In this document: positions 23,369 to 32,773 of the stretch, one piece after another
How the letters are laid out: every line of letters begins with the position of its first letter
How positions within the stretch are numbered: position 1 is the first letter of the stretch
Source: Anaerolineae bacterium
Lineage (GTDB): Bacteria > Chloroflexota > Anaerolineae > Anaerolineales > Anaerolineaceae
Length of the DNA stretch: 33,317 nt
Direction: 5' to 3'
Assembly: GCA_013177815.1 (NCBI GenBank)
Contig: JABLXM010000035.1
Coordinates: 1 to 33,317, forward strand
The notes under the pieces: model-generated
Databases searched by the model: none
What the model saw: only the letters and a program-made list of their open reading frames with translations
Told to the model about the DNA's origin: nothing
Position numbers and translations under genes: made by a program

Positions 23369-25111
23369 TTACTGAGTCACATCCCACTTGTTTACGGATT
23401 CCTGACCGCCCAACACCGAGTAGGTACGGGTCACGTTCGGTTTGGTAACCGAAACACGAGTGTACCAGTAGATGGGCGCCATGACAGCGTCGGTGTAGAC
23501 CAGGATCTCTTCCGCCTGGGCGTAGAGTTCCACGCGCGCGGCAGGATCAAGTTCCGTGGCAGCCTGCACAATGAGGCTCTCGAACTCGTCATTCTTCCAC
23601 ATCACACCACCAGCCGGGCTGCCATCCTCGTTGGTCGGGTTGGCAGAACCGCCAGAGGCAAACACTTCGCGGATGAAGTTATTGGCATCTGCGTAGTCCT
23701 GGCACCAGCCAAGGCGATAGATCTGCGGTGTATCCACGGTGCGGATGGTATCGAGGTAAACTGCCCATTCCTGGTTGACCAGTTTGACGTCCAGACCGAG
23801 GTTGTCCTTCCACATTTGCTGAATGGCTTCCGCGATCTTCTGATGACCGGAGGAGGTGTTGAACATCAGGGTGATGTCGACATCGGCGACAGTGATGCCC
23901 TTTTCGTCCAGATAGGACTGCAATTCAGCCATGGCGCCTTCGGGGTCAAACTTCACACCCAGGTCGGGGTGATCAGCCATGGTGGGCGCGCCAGCCAAGC
24001 CGGGGCGGGAGAACCACTGAGCGGGTTCCTGACCACCCTTGAGGACGTTGTCGATCAAGCCCTGGCGATCGATTGCCATGGACAGAGCGCGACGAACGCG
24101 TGCATCATCGACGAACGGTTTGGTGGTGTTGAAGCCATAGTAGTAAGTACATTGCACGGGCGCGATCACCAGTTCCTGCGAGAGGGTGGGATCGGATTTG
24201 ACGCGATCGATATCTGCCAACGGAACAGCAGCGGAAGCGATGTTGCCGGCTTCGTATTCAGCGAAGGCGGGGACCTCATCCAACATGGTCCAGGTCACTT
24301 CATCGATCTTGGCAGCCGGGATGTTCTCGGTGCCGGGCCAGAAGGGGTTCTTGACGAGAGTGATGTAAGAGTCGTGCACCCATTCCTTCATGGTGTATGG
24401 ACCAAAGCCCTGGAAGAAACCGGTCTCGGTCCATTTGTCGCCGCGGGCTTCGGTGCAGTCGTCGCCATCGATCAGCCAGGAGGGCGAAGGATAGGCGATC
24501 CACATACCGGCGATGTTGGCGTTGTAGGCGGCGGCTTCGTTGAAGGTCATCTCGAGCGTGAAGGCATCAATCGCCTTGACACCCACGGTGCTGAAGTCAT
24601 CGGTCTCGCCATTGTTATAAGCGGCGGCGCCATCGATGGCGAATGACAGCACATAGGCATAGTCGGAAGCGGTGGCAGGATTGAGCGTGCGCTCGATGCC
24701 ATAGACGAAGTCATAGGCGTTGACGATACGCACTGCCGGCGTCTCCGAGCAGTCGGTCACCTGGACAACCTGGTCCGATACGGCGTCATACTTGACCCAC
24801 GGAACGTCATTGCGCAGGTTGAAGGTGATGGTTTTGCCATCTTCGCTGTAGGTCCAATCGGTTGCCATACCTGGTCCGATCAGCGTGGTGACCTCGTCCT
24901 GGCGGGTGAGACCGACGAAGGTCATGACATCAATTTGCGTTGAGGAGGTGTCGGTAGCCAGGGACGGATCCAAGGTGGGGATATCACCAGGACCCATGTT
25001 CAGCTTGAGGGTTTTAATGGTCGGTCCCTCAGCCGCGGGGGGCTGACAGGCAGCCAATGCCATGCTGACGATCATCAGCGCAGCGACAGCAAGAAACAGT
25101 GATTTACGCAT
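23369..25111 (-). CDS. oppA: Oligopeptide/dipeptide-binding lipoprotein, OppA/DppA type
   Basis: The 580-residue extracytoplasmic binding protein has a lipoprotein signal ending ALAAC (Cys22) and GGAGGAG before ATG 25111. SBP_bac_5 features are clear: IPTLDPSLATDTSS, WTYSEDGKTITFNLRNDVPW, NAYDFVYGIERTLNP, GFGPYTMKEWVHDSYITLVKNPFW, DDARVRRALSMAIDRQGLIDNVLKGG and IYRLGWCQDYADANNF. It collects peptides or a similar solute for the OppBC-type channel. Its place between the ATPase and permease genes, with a hairpin behind it, is consistent with higher expression of the binding protein. The exact ligand is not known. Confidence 0.94.
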   Translation of the reverse strand: MRKSLFLAVAALMIVSMALAACQPPAAEGPTIKTLKLNMGPGDIPTLDPSLATDTSSTQIDVMTFVGLTRQDEVTTLIGPGMATDWTYSEDGKTITFNLRNDVPWVKYDAVSDQVVQVTDCSETPAVRIVNAYDFVYGIERTLNPATASDYAYVLSFAIDGAAAYNNGETDDFSTVGVKAIDAFTLEMTFNEAAAYNANIAGMWIAYPSPSWLIDGDDCTEARGDKWTETGFFQGFGPYTMKEWVHDSYITLVKNPFWPGTENIPAAKIDEVTWTMLDEVPAFAEYEAGNIASAAVPLADIDRVKSDPTLSQELVIAPVQCTYYYGFNTTKPFVDDARVRRALSMAIDRQGLIDNVLKGGQEPAQWFSRPGLAGAPTMADHPDLGVKFDPEGAMAELQSYLDEKGITVADVDITLMFNTSSGHQKIAEAIQQMWKDNLGLDVKLVNQEWAVYLDTIRTVDTPQIYRLGWCQDYADANNFIREVFASGGSANPTNEDGSPAGGVMWKNDEFESLIVQAATELDPAARVELYAQAEEILVYTDAVMAPIYWYTRVSVTKPNVTRTYSVLGGQESVNKWDVTQ

Positions 25112-25218
25112 ATGTTACTCCTCCTTCTAAAGAGTATTGAAATATGGTTGGTCCGACATAAGCAGGTTGATGGATTATGATGTTCATATTTTCAGGTTCC
25201 ACCACCTCCTTCCAACGC

Positions 25219-26198
25219 CTATACCAAATGGCATGCAACAAAGTGACCCGGGCTGACCTCGCGCAATTCCGGGCGCGCTTCAGCACATATGGTGGTTGCC
25301 AGTGGGCAACGCGTGCGGAAGCGACAGCCGGAAGGCGGATTGACCGGCGATGGCACATCACCCTGGAGGATGATGCGTTGTCGCTTCTCTTCCGCCAACG
25401 GGTCTGGGATGGGCACCGCGGAAAGCAGCGCCTGGGTATAAGGATGCAACGGGTGCGCGTACAACTCATCCCTTGAGGTAATTTCTGCAATAATGCCGAG
25501 ATACATGACCGCCACGCGGTCACTGATGTGCTTCACCATCGAGAGATCATGGGCAATGAAGAGGTACGTCAGGTTGAAATCGCGCTGCAAGTCTTCCAAC
25601 AGGTTGACCACCTGCGCCTGGATGGATACATCCAGCGCAGAGATGGGTTCGTCACAAATGATCAAATCGGGCTGCAAAGCCAGGGCGCGCGCCACGCCGA
25701 TGCGCTGGCGCTGCCCACCGGAAAATTCGTGTGGGTAGCGATTGGAGAAAGCCGGGTTGAGTCCCACCAGCTTGAGCAGGTCCTGCACCCGGTCCTGCAT
25801 CTGCTTGCCCCTGGCAACGTTGTGGATCACCAACGGCTCGCCGATTATTTCACCTACGGTCATACGGGGATTCAGTGAGGCATAGGGATCCTGGAAGATC
25901 ATCTGCATGCGCTTGCGCATGGCGCGCATTTTCTCGCCCTTCATTGCCACCAGGTCCTGACCATCGTAATATACATGCCCCGAAGTCGGGCGGTAAAGCT
26001 GTAAGATGGTGCGTCCGGTGGTGGATTTGCCGCAGCCGGATTCACCCACCAGACCAAGCGTCTCGCCGCGATAAATATCAAAGGAAACGTCATCCACCGC
26101 GTGCACGGCGCCTACCTGTTTTTGGAAGATAAGCCCGCGGCTAATGGGAAAGTACTTGACCAGCCGTTCGACGCGTAAGAGAGCATCCTGGTTTGCCA

Positions 26199-26199
<1 letters not shown>
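25219..26199 (-). CDS. oppF: Oligopeptide/dipeptide ABC transporter ATPase, OppF/DppF type
   Basis: The 326-residue ATPase has [27 protein letters not shown], the OppF-type opening. Walker [11 protein letters not shown]-loop [16 protein letters not shown], signature [15 protein letters not shown], Walker [13 protein letters not shown] and H-loop FIAHD are all present. The C-terminal oligo_HPY region reads [21 protein letters not shown] and carries the cysteines usual for this subfamily. It pairs with the OppD-type ATPase. The ATG at 26199 overlaps the oppD stop codon by one base (TAATG), indicating coupled translation. It ends with TAG. Confidence 0.94.
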
Positions 26200-27185
<986 letters not shown>

Positions 27186-27269
27186 GCAACTACGCCCTCT
27201 GGTATTTAGATTTTTGTATGGGAACCAACTCGTTCTCTTTTCGGCGCGAATATAATGGCTACCATCATT

Positions 27270-27298
27270 ATTTTACCTTGAAAAAAGAGCACTGTCAA
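27270..27298 (-). promoter_or_regulatory. Sigma-70 promoter of the opp operon
   Basis: The minus strand has TTGACA (27298-27293), exactly 17 nt of spacer and TAAAAT (27275-27270). It matches consensus at 11 of 12 positions, the best promoter in the window. The predicted start is near 27263. Confidence 0.8.
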
Positions 27299-27599
27299 AC
27301 AGCACAATCGACAGCGTAATCGATGTCCAGATGAATGCCAATATGTCATTCATCCAGAATAGTACTTGATATTACCACCTTATTGGAGTAATTCGATTTT
27401 CATTTTTATTCAGAGAGTACCTCAAAGGTTATCCTGTTTTTTTCGCGGAACGAATGGGCTGGGCAGCGGACGGCAGCGGCAATGCAGCAAACTCGCTCAT
27501 GGTGCAGGGATGCTCACAAAGCGACCGGAGAGGGCGCGGAAGAAGATCGTATATCATTGGGACACATGCCCGGTAAAGTAAAAAGATGAAAATCGATTC
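27299..27599. other. Non-coding region between the opp promoter and a repeat
   Basis: No open frame with a credible start or recognisable product was found. The one clear structure is the inverted pair GATGAATG (27330-27337) and CATTCATC (27347-27354), centred about 45 nt upstream of the opp -35 box, where a regulator could bind. The left part is AT-rich and the right part GC-rich, suggesting different origins. Confidence 0.4.
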
Positions 27600-27705
27600 T
27601 TGCGGTGCGGGGATTGCCGCGCCGCCTGCGGCGGCTCGCAGCGGCGAGCAAGTGGCAGGGTCTTGGGATGAGATTCTTCGGTCGCTGCGCTCCCTCAGAA
27701 TGACG
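27600..27705. repeat. GC-rich hairpin plus a third copy of the 36-bp repeat
   Basis: 27670-27705 matches the reverse complement of 20927-20962 at 32 of 36 positions. Just before it lies a GC-rich palindromic stretch (GCCGCC-TGC-GGCGGC). The unit sits at the boundary between GC-rich DNA and the AT-richer ubiE/menA pair. Confidence 0.6.
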
Positions 27706-27767
27706 GATAGGTGGCGATGGAGGCTGTTAGCAAGAATTTATTCGATCATAAATGTCTATTTTGGATA

Positions 27768-27776
27768 TGATAAAAT
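27768..27776 (+). promoter_or_regulatory. Extended -10 box TGATAAAAT for ubiE/menG
   Basis: TGATAAAAT (TGn plus TAAAAT) is on the plus strand 87 nt before the preferred GTG start at 27864. No -35 match was seen at the usual distance. Confidence 0.4.
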
Positions 27777-27863
27777 GCCGCCGATTCATTCGAATTGTTC
27801 GAAATACATGATAAGCTTTATGACTTGAGGAAATGTCTACTATCTGATTGTCAAGGCGATGTC

Positions 27864-28568
27864 GTGAGTAATTTAACTGGAAAAGAACGCGCCCGATATG
27901 TTCAACAAATGTTTGGACAAATTGCATCCCATTATGATCTATTGAACAGGTTAATGACGGGTGGTCAGGATAAAAAATGGCGAAGGATGGTCGTCGAAAA
28001 ATTAACTCCCAAACCAGATGGGGTTTACCTGGATATCGGCACAGGAACAGGCGATCTTGCCTATGAAATCTTGGAACAACAGCCTGAAGCATGGGTGATC
28101 GCCGCCGATTTTACATTGGAGATGATGCTGATCGGAAAAGCGCGCGCCCGCCAGGACAGAATACTATGGGTGGTGGCGGATTCTGAGAACCTGCCTTTCA
28201 AAGATTGTGCTTTCAACGGTGTGGTATCAGGATACTTGTTGAGGAATGTTCCCAGCCCTGAAAGAACTTTGCAAGAACAGGCTCGTGTGCTCGTTTCTAG
28301 AGGAAGTGTTGTTTCTCTCGATACGACCCCGCCCAAGAAGAATCTTATCTATCCCTTGATCTGGGTATACCTTCACGTTGTCATTCCCATCCTCGGAACG
28401 ATCATTGCCGGGAATGCCGATGCGTACACCTATCTACCCGATACGACTCAAAAATTCCTGACCGCCGAAAGATTGGCAGAACAGCATGAAAAGGCAGGGC
28501 TGCAACCGGTCAAGTTCATTCGTAAGATGTTCGGGACAATGGCAATTCATTGGGCAACCAAAAGCTGA
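27864..28568 (+). CDS. ubiE: Demethylmenaquinone methyltransferase (UbiE/MenG)
   Basis: The 234-residue SAM-dependent methyltransferase carries out the last step of menaquinone synthesis, C-methylation of demethylmenaquinone. The N-terminus KERARYVQQMFGQIASHYDLLNRLMTGGQD is the family signature. SAM motif I is LDIGTGTGD (residues 56-64), and GVVSGYLLRNV and the Ubie-type tail FLTAERLAEQHEKAGLQPVKF follow. The GTG at 27864, with AAGG 7 nt upstream, gives the usual N-terminus. An in-frame TTG at 27795 would add 23 unrelated residues. The gene ends 3 bp from the convergent menA. Hand-counted lines of 60 bases gave 43-48% GC, against 73% in a line of rsgA, so this pair may have been acquired by transfer. 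Confidence 0.93.
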   Translation: MSNLTGKERARYVQQMFGQIASHYDLLNRLMTGGQDKKWRRMVVEKLTPKPDGVYLDIGTGTGDLAYEILEQQPEAWVIAADFTLEMMLIGKARARQDRILWVVADSENLPFKDCAFNGVVSGYLLRNVPSPERTLQEQARVLVSRGSVVSLDTTPPKKNLIYPLIWVYLHVVIPILGTIIAGNADAYTYLPDTTQKFLTAERLAEQHEKAGLQPVKFIRKMFGTMAIHWATKS

Positions 28569-28571
28569 TCG

Positions 28572-29486
28572 TCAGCCAAGAAACCGGCCTAAAAGAAAGC
28601 CGCCTGTCATGACAGCGCTATAGACGAACACCATTTGAGCGGTTTTTGCCAGTTGAAGGTTCAAAAGTTTGCCATCCGGTGTTCTTTTCAACTCCCTAAA
28701 ATTCTTAATTGCAACTGGCAGTGTCAGGTAGGTCACCAACACCCAGGGCTGAAGATGCAGGATAAAGAACATTGCCAGCGGCACCAAATAGGCTATTGCG
28801 AGCATCACAAGGTACTCTTTCTCGCCTGCCCGGCGCCCATAGAGAACGGGGATATTCTTCCGTCCAGCGCGTTTATCAGAAACAACGTCCCGGATGTTAT
28901 TAACGACCAGGATATTTACACTCAAAGCGCCCGCAGCCAGCCCTCCCAGCCATGATTCGGGGGGGATAAATGCCGTGATAACAAAAACAGTTGAGACAAC
29001 CGCCACGAATCCAAAAAAGACCAGCACGAATAAATCGGCGAGCCCATTGTTTATCAATGGTGCGGGACCAGTACTGTATGCCAAACCAGCCAGGATACAC
29101 GCAGCCCCAATGATAAGCACGATCCACCCGGCAACTGTAGCCAGGTATAATCCGGCAATAATTGCCACGCCAAATGAAGCAACTGCACCGAAAATGACCT
29201 GTTTTGAACTCAATAAACCTGCTTGAGTGACCCTCAGTGGACCCAAGCGATCAGTTTGATCATGACCGTTCAAATAATCGACCACATCATTGACATAGTT
29301 CGTGCCAATTTGAATGAAAATAGCGCAAACCAAAGCCGCCAGCGCCGGAGCCAAACGAAAACTATTGTAATAAACCGCGATGCCAATGCCGATAAGAATG
29401 GGAGAAATTGCAGCAGGCAGGGTCTTAGGTCGGGCGCCAAGAATCCACGGTTGGAAGGAGTTGGTAACGATTAGATTTTCTTTCAT
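28572..29486 (-). CDS. menA: 1,4-dihydroxy-2-naphthoate polyprenyltransferase (MenA)
   Basis: The 304-residue UbiA-family membrane enzyme attaches the polyprenyl tail to DHNA to give demethylmenaquinone, the substrate of the neighbouring UbiE/MenG. PWILGARPKTLPAAISPILIG is the MenA N-terminal signature. The prenyl-diphosphate/Mg2+ motif appears as NYVNDVVDYLNGHDQTDRLGP, and the second Asp-rich region as NNIRDVVSDKRAGR. About eight hydrophobic segments are visible. Two hand-counted lines of 60 bases are about 42% GC. The ribosome-binding site before ATG 29486 is poor. The gene is convergent with ubiE and follows rsgA on the same strand after 59 nt. Other menaquinone genes are not in this window. 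Confidence 0.93.
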   Translation of the reverse strand: MKENLIVTNSFQPWILGARPKTLPAAISPILIGIGIAVYYNSFRLAPALAALVCAIFIQIGTNYVNDVVDYLNGHDQTDRLGPLRVTQAGLLSSKQVIFGAVASFGVAIIAGLYLATVAGWIVLIIGAACILAGLAYSTGPAPLINNGLADLFVLVFFGFVAVVSTVFVITAFIPPESWLGGLAAGALSVNILVVNNIRDVVSDKRAGRKNIPVLYGRRAGEKEYLVMLAIAYLVPLAMFFILHLQPWVLVTYLTLPVAIKNFRELKRTPDGKLLNLQLAKTAQMVFVYSAVMTGGFLLGRFLG

Positions 29487-29545
29487 ATTGATCGATTACA
29501 TTATTTCCTTCATTTGGATCATTTCACCAAGCCATAAGGAACACA

Positions 29546-30460
29546 TCAATCACCGCCATCGCGCAGCCGCAGGTAAGAGGCATAACGCCCCGGGCTGATG
29601 CGCCCCGCCGCGAGCGCCCCCAGCACCGCGCATTGCGGTTCGTGCGTATGAGTGCAATCATTGAACTGGCAATCCGGCACCAGCGCGCGCAACTCCGGGA
29701 AGTAGCCGTCAATTTCCTCCGGTTCGGTGTCCCACAGCGCCAGGGCTTTCAGCCCCGGCAGGTCAGCCACGTAACCGCTGCCCTCCAGCGGGAACATCTC
29801 GCGCACCACCGTGGTGTGCCGCCCCTTACCGGTGGCGCCACTGGTCCTTCCGATCACCAAGCCCAAATCGGGCTGGACGGCGTTCAACAGGCTGGATTTG
29901 CCCGCGCCGGAGGGTCCCGCCAGCGCAGAGACGCGCCCGGTCAACCGCCGGCGCAGGTCATCGACGCCGATTCCCTGGCGCGCCGAAGTGAACAGCGTTG
30001 GGTAACCCAAGCGCGGGTAGACGGCAAATTTTTCTTCCGCCACCTGGCGCCCCAGCAGGTCAATCTTGTTGATGACGATCAGCGGCGGGATGCGCTGCTT
30101 CTCGCAGATGACCAGGAAGCGGTCCAGCATGCCCAGGTGCGGCTCCGGATTGGCGCAGGCGAACACCAGCACCACCTGGTCCAGGTTGGCGAACAGTATC
30201 TGGCGGTAGTCGCCGCGCGGGGTGGGGTCCAGGCGCACCAGTTCACGCTCGCGCGGCTCGATGGACTCGATAGCACCGCTGCCATCCGACTGCAAGCTGA
30301 CCTGCACCCGATCGCCAACCGCGATCACATCCCCGGCAAAGGTACGGCGTTTGAGCCGACCACGCAGGCGGCATGTGACAACGCCGCCCGCAGTCGCGAC
30401 GGTGTAGAAGCCGGATTGCAGGCGGGTGACCCAGCCGGGTATGGTTGGGGGTTGACTCAT
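29546..30460 (-). CDS. rsgA: Ribosome small-subunit-dependent GTPase RsgA (YjeQ)
   Basis: The 304-residue GTPase helps mature the 30S subunit. It has an N-terminal OB fold (VTCRLRGRLKR...VAVGDRVQV-type), then a circularly permuted GTPase domain with motifs in the order G4-G1-G3: NKID (131-134), GPSGAGKSS (182-190) and DLPG (233-236). The switch segment TSGATGKGRHTT is present. A C-terminal zinc finger uses C264, C269, H271 and C277. Length and order are typical. The ATG at 30460 overlaps the stop of the PBP gene (ATGA), so translation is coupled; the order maf-PBP-rsgA suggests one growth-related operon. Confidence 0.95.
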   Translation of the reverse strand: MSQPPTIPGWVTRLQSGFYTVATAGGVVTCRLRGRLKRRTFAGDVIAVGDRVQVSLQSDGSGAIESIEPRERELVRLDPTPRGDYRQILFANLDQVVLVFACANPEPHLGMLDRFLVICEKQRIPPLIVINKIDLLGRQVAEEKFAVYPRLGYPTLFTSARQGIGVDDLRRRLTGRVSALAGPSGAGKSSLLNAVQPDLGLVIGRTSGATGKGRHTTVVREMFPLEGSGYVADLPGLKALALWDTEPEEIDGYFPELRALVPDCQFNDCTHTHEPQCAVLGALAAGRISPGRYASYLRLRDGGD

Positions 30461-32703
30461 TGGATCGGCGTGGCGGTAAAGTCCGGGGTGGGAGTATCGG
30501 GGGGCGCCGGCGGAGGCGGGGTGGGCGTGACCGTGAAGCGCGGGGTGGGGGTCACCGTCACATACAGACTATCCTCCCAGGGGTACAGGCGCTGCGGCTT
30601 GCCCAGGAAGTAGATCTCCATGACGCGCCGGAAGATGGGCGCCGCGACCTCGGAACCTTCGCCGGCATTCTCGGCGATGACCACTACGGCGATATCCGAT
30701 TTGTCCTCCCGCCCTTCGGCGCTGTAGCCGCCGAACCAGGCGTGCGAATCGCCGAGCGGGTTCTGGGCAGTGCCGGTCTTGCCGTAAACCAACACATCCA
30801 ACCCAACGAAAGCATTGCGGGCGGTGCCGCGGCGGTTCTCGACCACGCTCAGCATGGCATCCTGGATAACCTTGAGGTTCTCTGGGGATACCGGCAGCGT
30901 ACCGCGCACCTCAGGTGTGAAAGAATAAACCTCGGTGCCGTCCGGCGAGATGATGCTATCGATGACCTGCGGACGGTAGAGCGTGCCGCCGTTGCCGACC
31001 GCGGCGACAAAATCCACCACCTGCAACGGGGTGACCAGCATGGCGCCCTGTCCAATGCCCGCCTGGACGGCATCGCCCTCGTTTGCCGGATCGGGGATGG
31101 CGCCGATGTCCTCCGCCACCTGCTCGATGCCGGTGGACGCGCCCAAACCAAAACTGCGCGCCATGTCAGAAAGGAATGTGGCACCCTTCTGGCGGTAGAG
31201 ATCCAGCCCCAGGTGGTAGAACCAGGGGTTGCAGGAGCGCATCAAGCCCTCCGGCAGGGTGAGAAGACCACTGGGCGGCAGTTCTTTATCGAAGGTCCAG
31301 TCGTTCAGCACCACGCCGGGTAGTTCGGTGAACTGGCTGGTGCATTCGTATTCGGACTCGGCAGTATACAGACCGCTTTCGAGGGCAGCCGCCATGGTGA
31401 CGATCTTGAAGCGCGAACCGAGCGGGTAGCCACCCTGGGTGGCGCGATTGAGCAGCGGGCGGGTGTCGTCATCGAACAGTTCACCCAAAAGGTAACTGCT
31501 GTTCTCATTGCCGGGATCGAACAGGTTGGGGTCGTAACCTGGGGATGAAGCTATTGCCAGGATGCGCCCGGTATCCAGTTCCATCACCACAATGGCGCCG
31601 CGGAAACCCGCCAGCGCTTGCTGAACACCCAACTGCAGGTCGCGGTCCAGCGTGGTATAGATGGCTTGCGAGGGCAGAGCATCGACCTGAGCCATGCGGG
31701 TGGTGATCTCACCCTGCGGGTTGACGACATATAATGAAGCACCGCGCGTGCCGGCGAGATATTTCTCGCCCCATTTTTCCAGCCCGGCTGAACCGACCTT
31801 TTCATCCACACGGTAACCCAGGCGCAGGTAGTCCTCGACCGATTCAGCCGGAATAGGCTGAACGTAGCCGGTGATATGCGGCGCGACGCCGCCGCTGTAG
31901 TAGTAACGGGTGGTGTACTGGGTCATGAACAGCCCGCTGATGGCAGAGAGCTGGTCGAAGCGGGCGTTGACGCGGTCCGCCGGCGCTTCGCCGACCGGGA
32001 TGTACCAGGCAGCCTCACGGTCTTCATCATAGAGCGCGCGGATGGCGGTGGAGGGCTTGCCGGTCAGTTCGCTCAACAGGCTGAGCATGACGCCTTCCTG
32101 GTTATCCTCCATATTGGCGGGTACGATGCCAAGCGCGTAGGCATCCGATTGCGCCACCAATGCGTTGTTGATGCTGTCATAGATGTTGGCACGCTGCGGC
32201 ACTTTCAATTCGACCGAGAGGCGATTACCGCCTGCCAGTTCGGGCAGGATCATGCCGTCCTCCCACTGGATGCGCCAGGCGCCGTTCTCCAAAACCAGGT
32301 TCATCACCATCTTGCGGTTGATGGTCTGGAACAGGATGGTATTGAAATCCGCCTCATAAGCCACCTGGGCACTGGAGGGGTTGGTCAACACCGAGAGCAC
32401 CTGGTAATCCAGGGTTTGCAAGCTCATGTTCTGAGCCATGTCACGATACCTGGCTGCGAAATCCTCCTCGCTGATGGCATCGCGCGCCACCTGGGTCAGC
32501 AGCGAATACATGGTGGTGTAATCCTCCGCCTGCCAGGCAGCCAGGAAGGATGCGGCGATTTCCATACCGTCCGGCGGGCGGGTGATGTTGACCACCGGTT
32601 GAGGCAGCGTAGGCGTCGGTGCGATATCGGTAGCAGCGCCCTGTGGACGTGCGCAGGCTGTCAGCAACATGAGTAAGAGGAGCATCAGAAGCGATCTTTT
32701 CAT
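30457..32703 (-). CDS. Penicillin-binding transpeptidase with MecA_N domain, lipoprotein form
   Basis: The 748-residue class B PBP would cross-link peptidoglycan outside the membrane. Its signal ends LLTAC (a lipobox) rather than the usual uncleaved anchor helix. A Pro/Thr linker follows, then an NTF2-like MecA_N domain (about residues 45-160: EIAASFLAAWQAEDYTTMYSLL), a dimerisation domain, and the transpeptidase domain. Active-site motifs are S430-R-F-K433 (after YPLG), S490-C-N492 and K642-T-G. The C-terminus is a Thr/Pro-rich tail of about 45 residues. MecA_N is also found in staphylococcal PBP2a, but here it is probably an ordinary housekeeping PBP. ATG 32703 has AGGA upstream; an in-frame ATG at 32721 would add six residues. 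Confidence 0.92.
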   Translation of the reverse strand: MKRSLLMLLLLMLLTACARPQGAATDIAPTPTLPQPVVNITRPPDGMEIAASFLAAWQAEDYTTMYSLLTQVARDAISEEDFAARYRDMAQNMSLQTLDYQVLSVLTNPSSAQVAYEADFNTILFQTINRKMVMNLVLENGAWRIQWEDGMILPELAGGNRLSVELKVPQRANIYDSINNALVAQSDAYALGIVPANMEDNQEGVMLSLLSELTGKPSTAIRALYDEDREAAWYIPVGEAPADRVNARFDQLSAISGLFMTQYTTRYYYSGGVAPHITGYVQPIPAESVEDYLRLGYRVDEKVGSAGLEKWGEKYLAGTRGASLYVVNPQGEITTRMAQVDALPSQAIYTTLDRDLQLGVQQALAGFRGAIVVMELDTGRILAIASSPGYDPNLFDPGNENSSYLLGELFDDDTRPLLNRATQGGYPLGSRFKIVTMAAALESGLYTAESEYECTSQFTELPGVVLNDWTFDKELPPSGLLTLPEGLMRSCNPWFYHLGLDLYRQKGATFLSDMARSFGLGASTGIEQVAEDIGAIPDPANEGDAVQAGIGQGAMLVTPLQVVDFVAAVGNGGTLYRPQVIDSIISPDGTEVYSFTPEVRGTLPVSPENLKVIQDAMLSVVENRRGTARNAFVGLDVLVYGKTGTAQNPLGDSHAWFGGYSAEGREDKSDIAVVVIAENAGEGSEVAAPIFRRVMEIYFLGKPQRLYPWEDSLYVTVTPTPRFTVTPTPPPPAPPDTPTPDFTATPIQ

Positions 32704-32773
32704 ACCGGTTCCTATGATCATTGGTGCATTTTACCATTCAACCCCGCTGTGTGACGCGGCACCGTGACAGAGA

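Noticed and set aside
27366-27581. 71-residue plus-strand frame upstream of the opp promoter
   Set aside because: There is no ribosome-binding site, base composition changes sharply inside it, and the product is not recognisable.
27600-27705. CRISPR array
   Set aside because: The repeats are few, lie in both orientations and are not regularly spaced.
30457-32703. Methicillin-type resistance gene, because of the MecA_N domain
   Set aside because: MecA_N occurs in many ordinary PBPs; the location in a maf-PBP-rsgA operon points to a housekeeping role.
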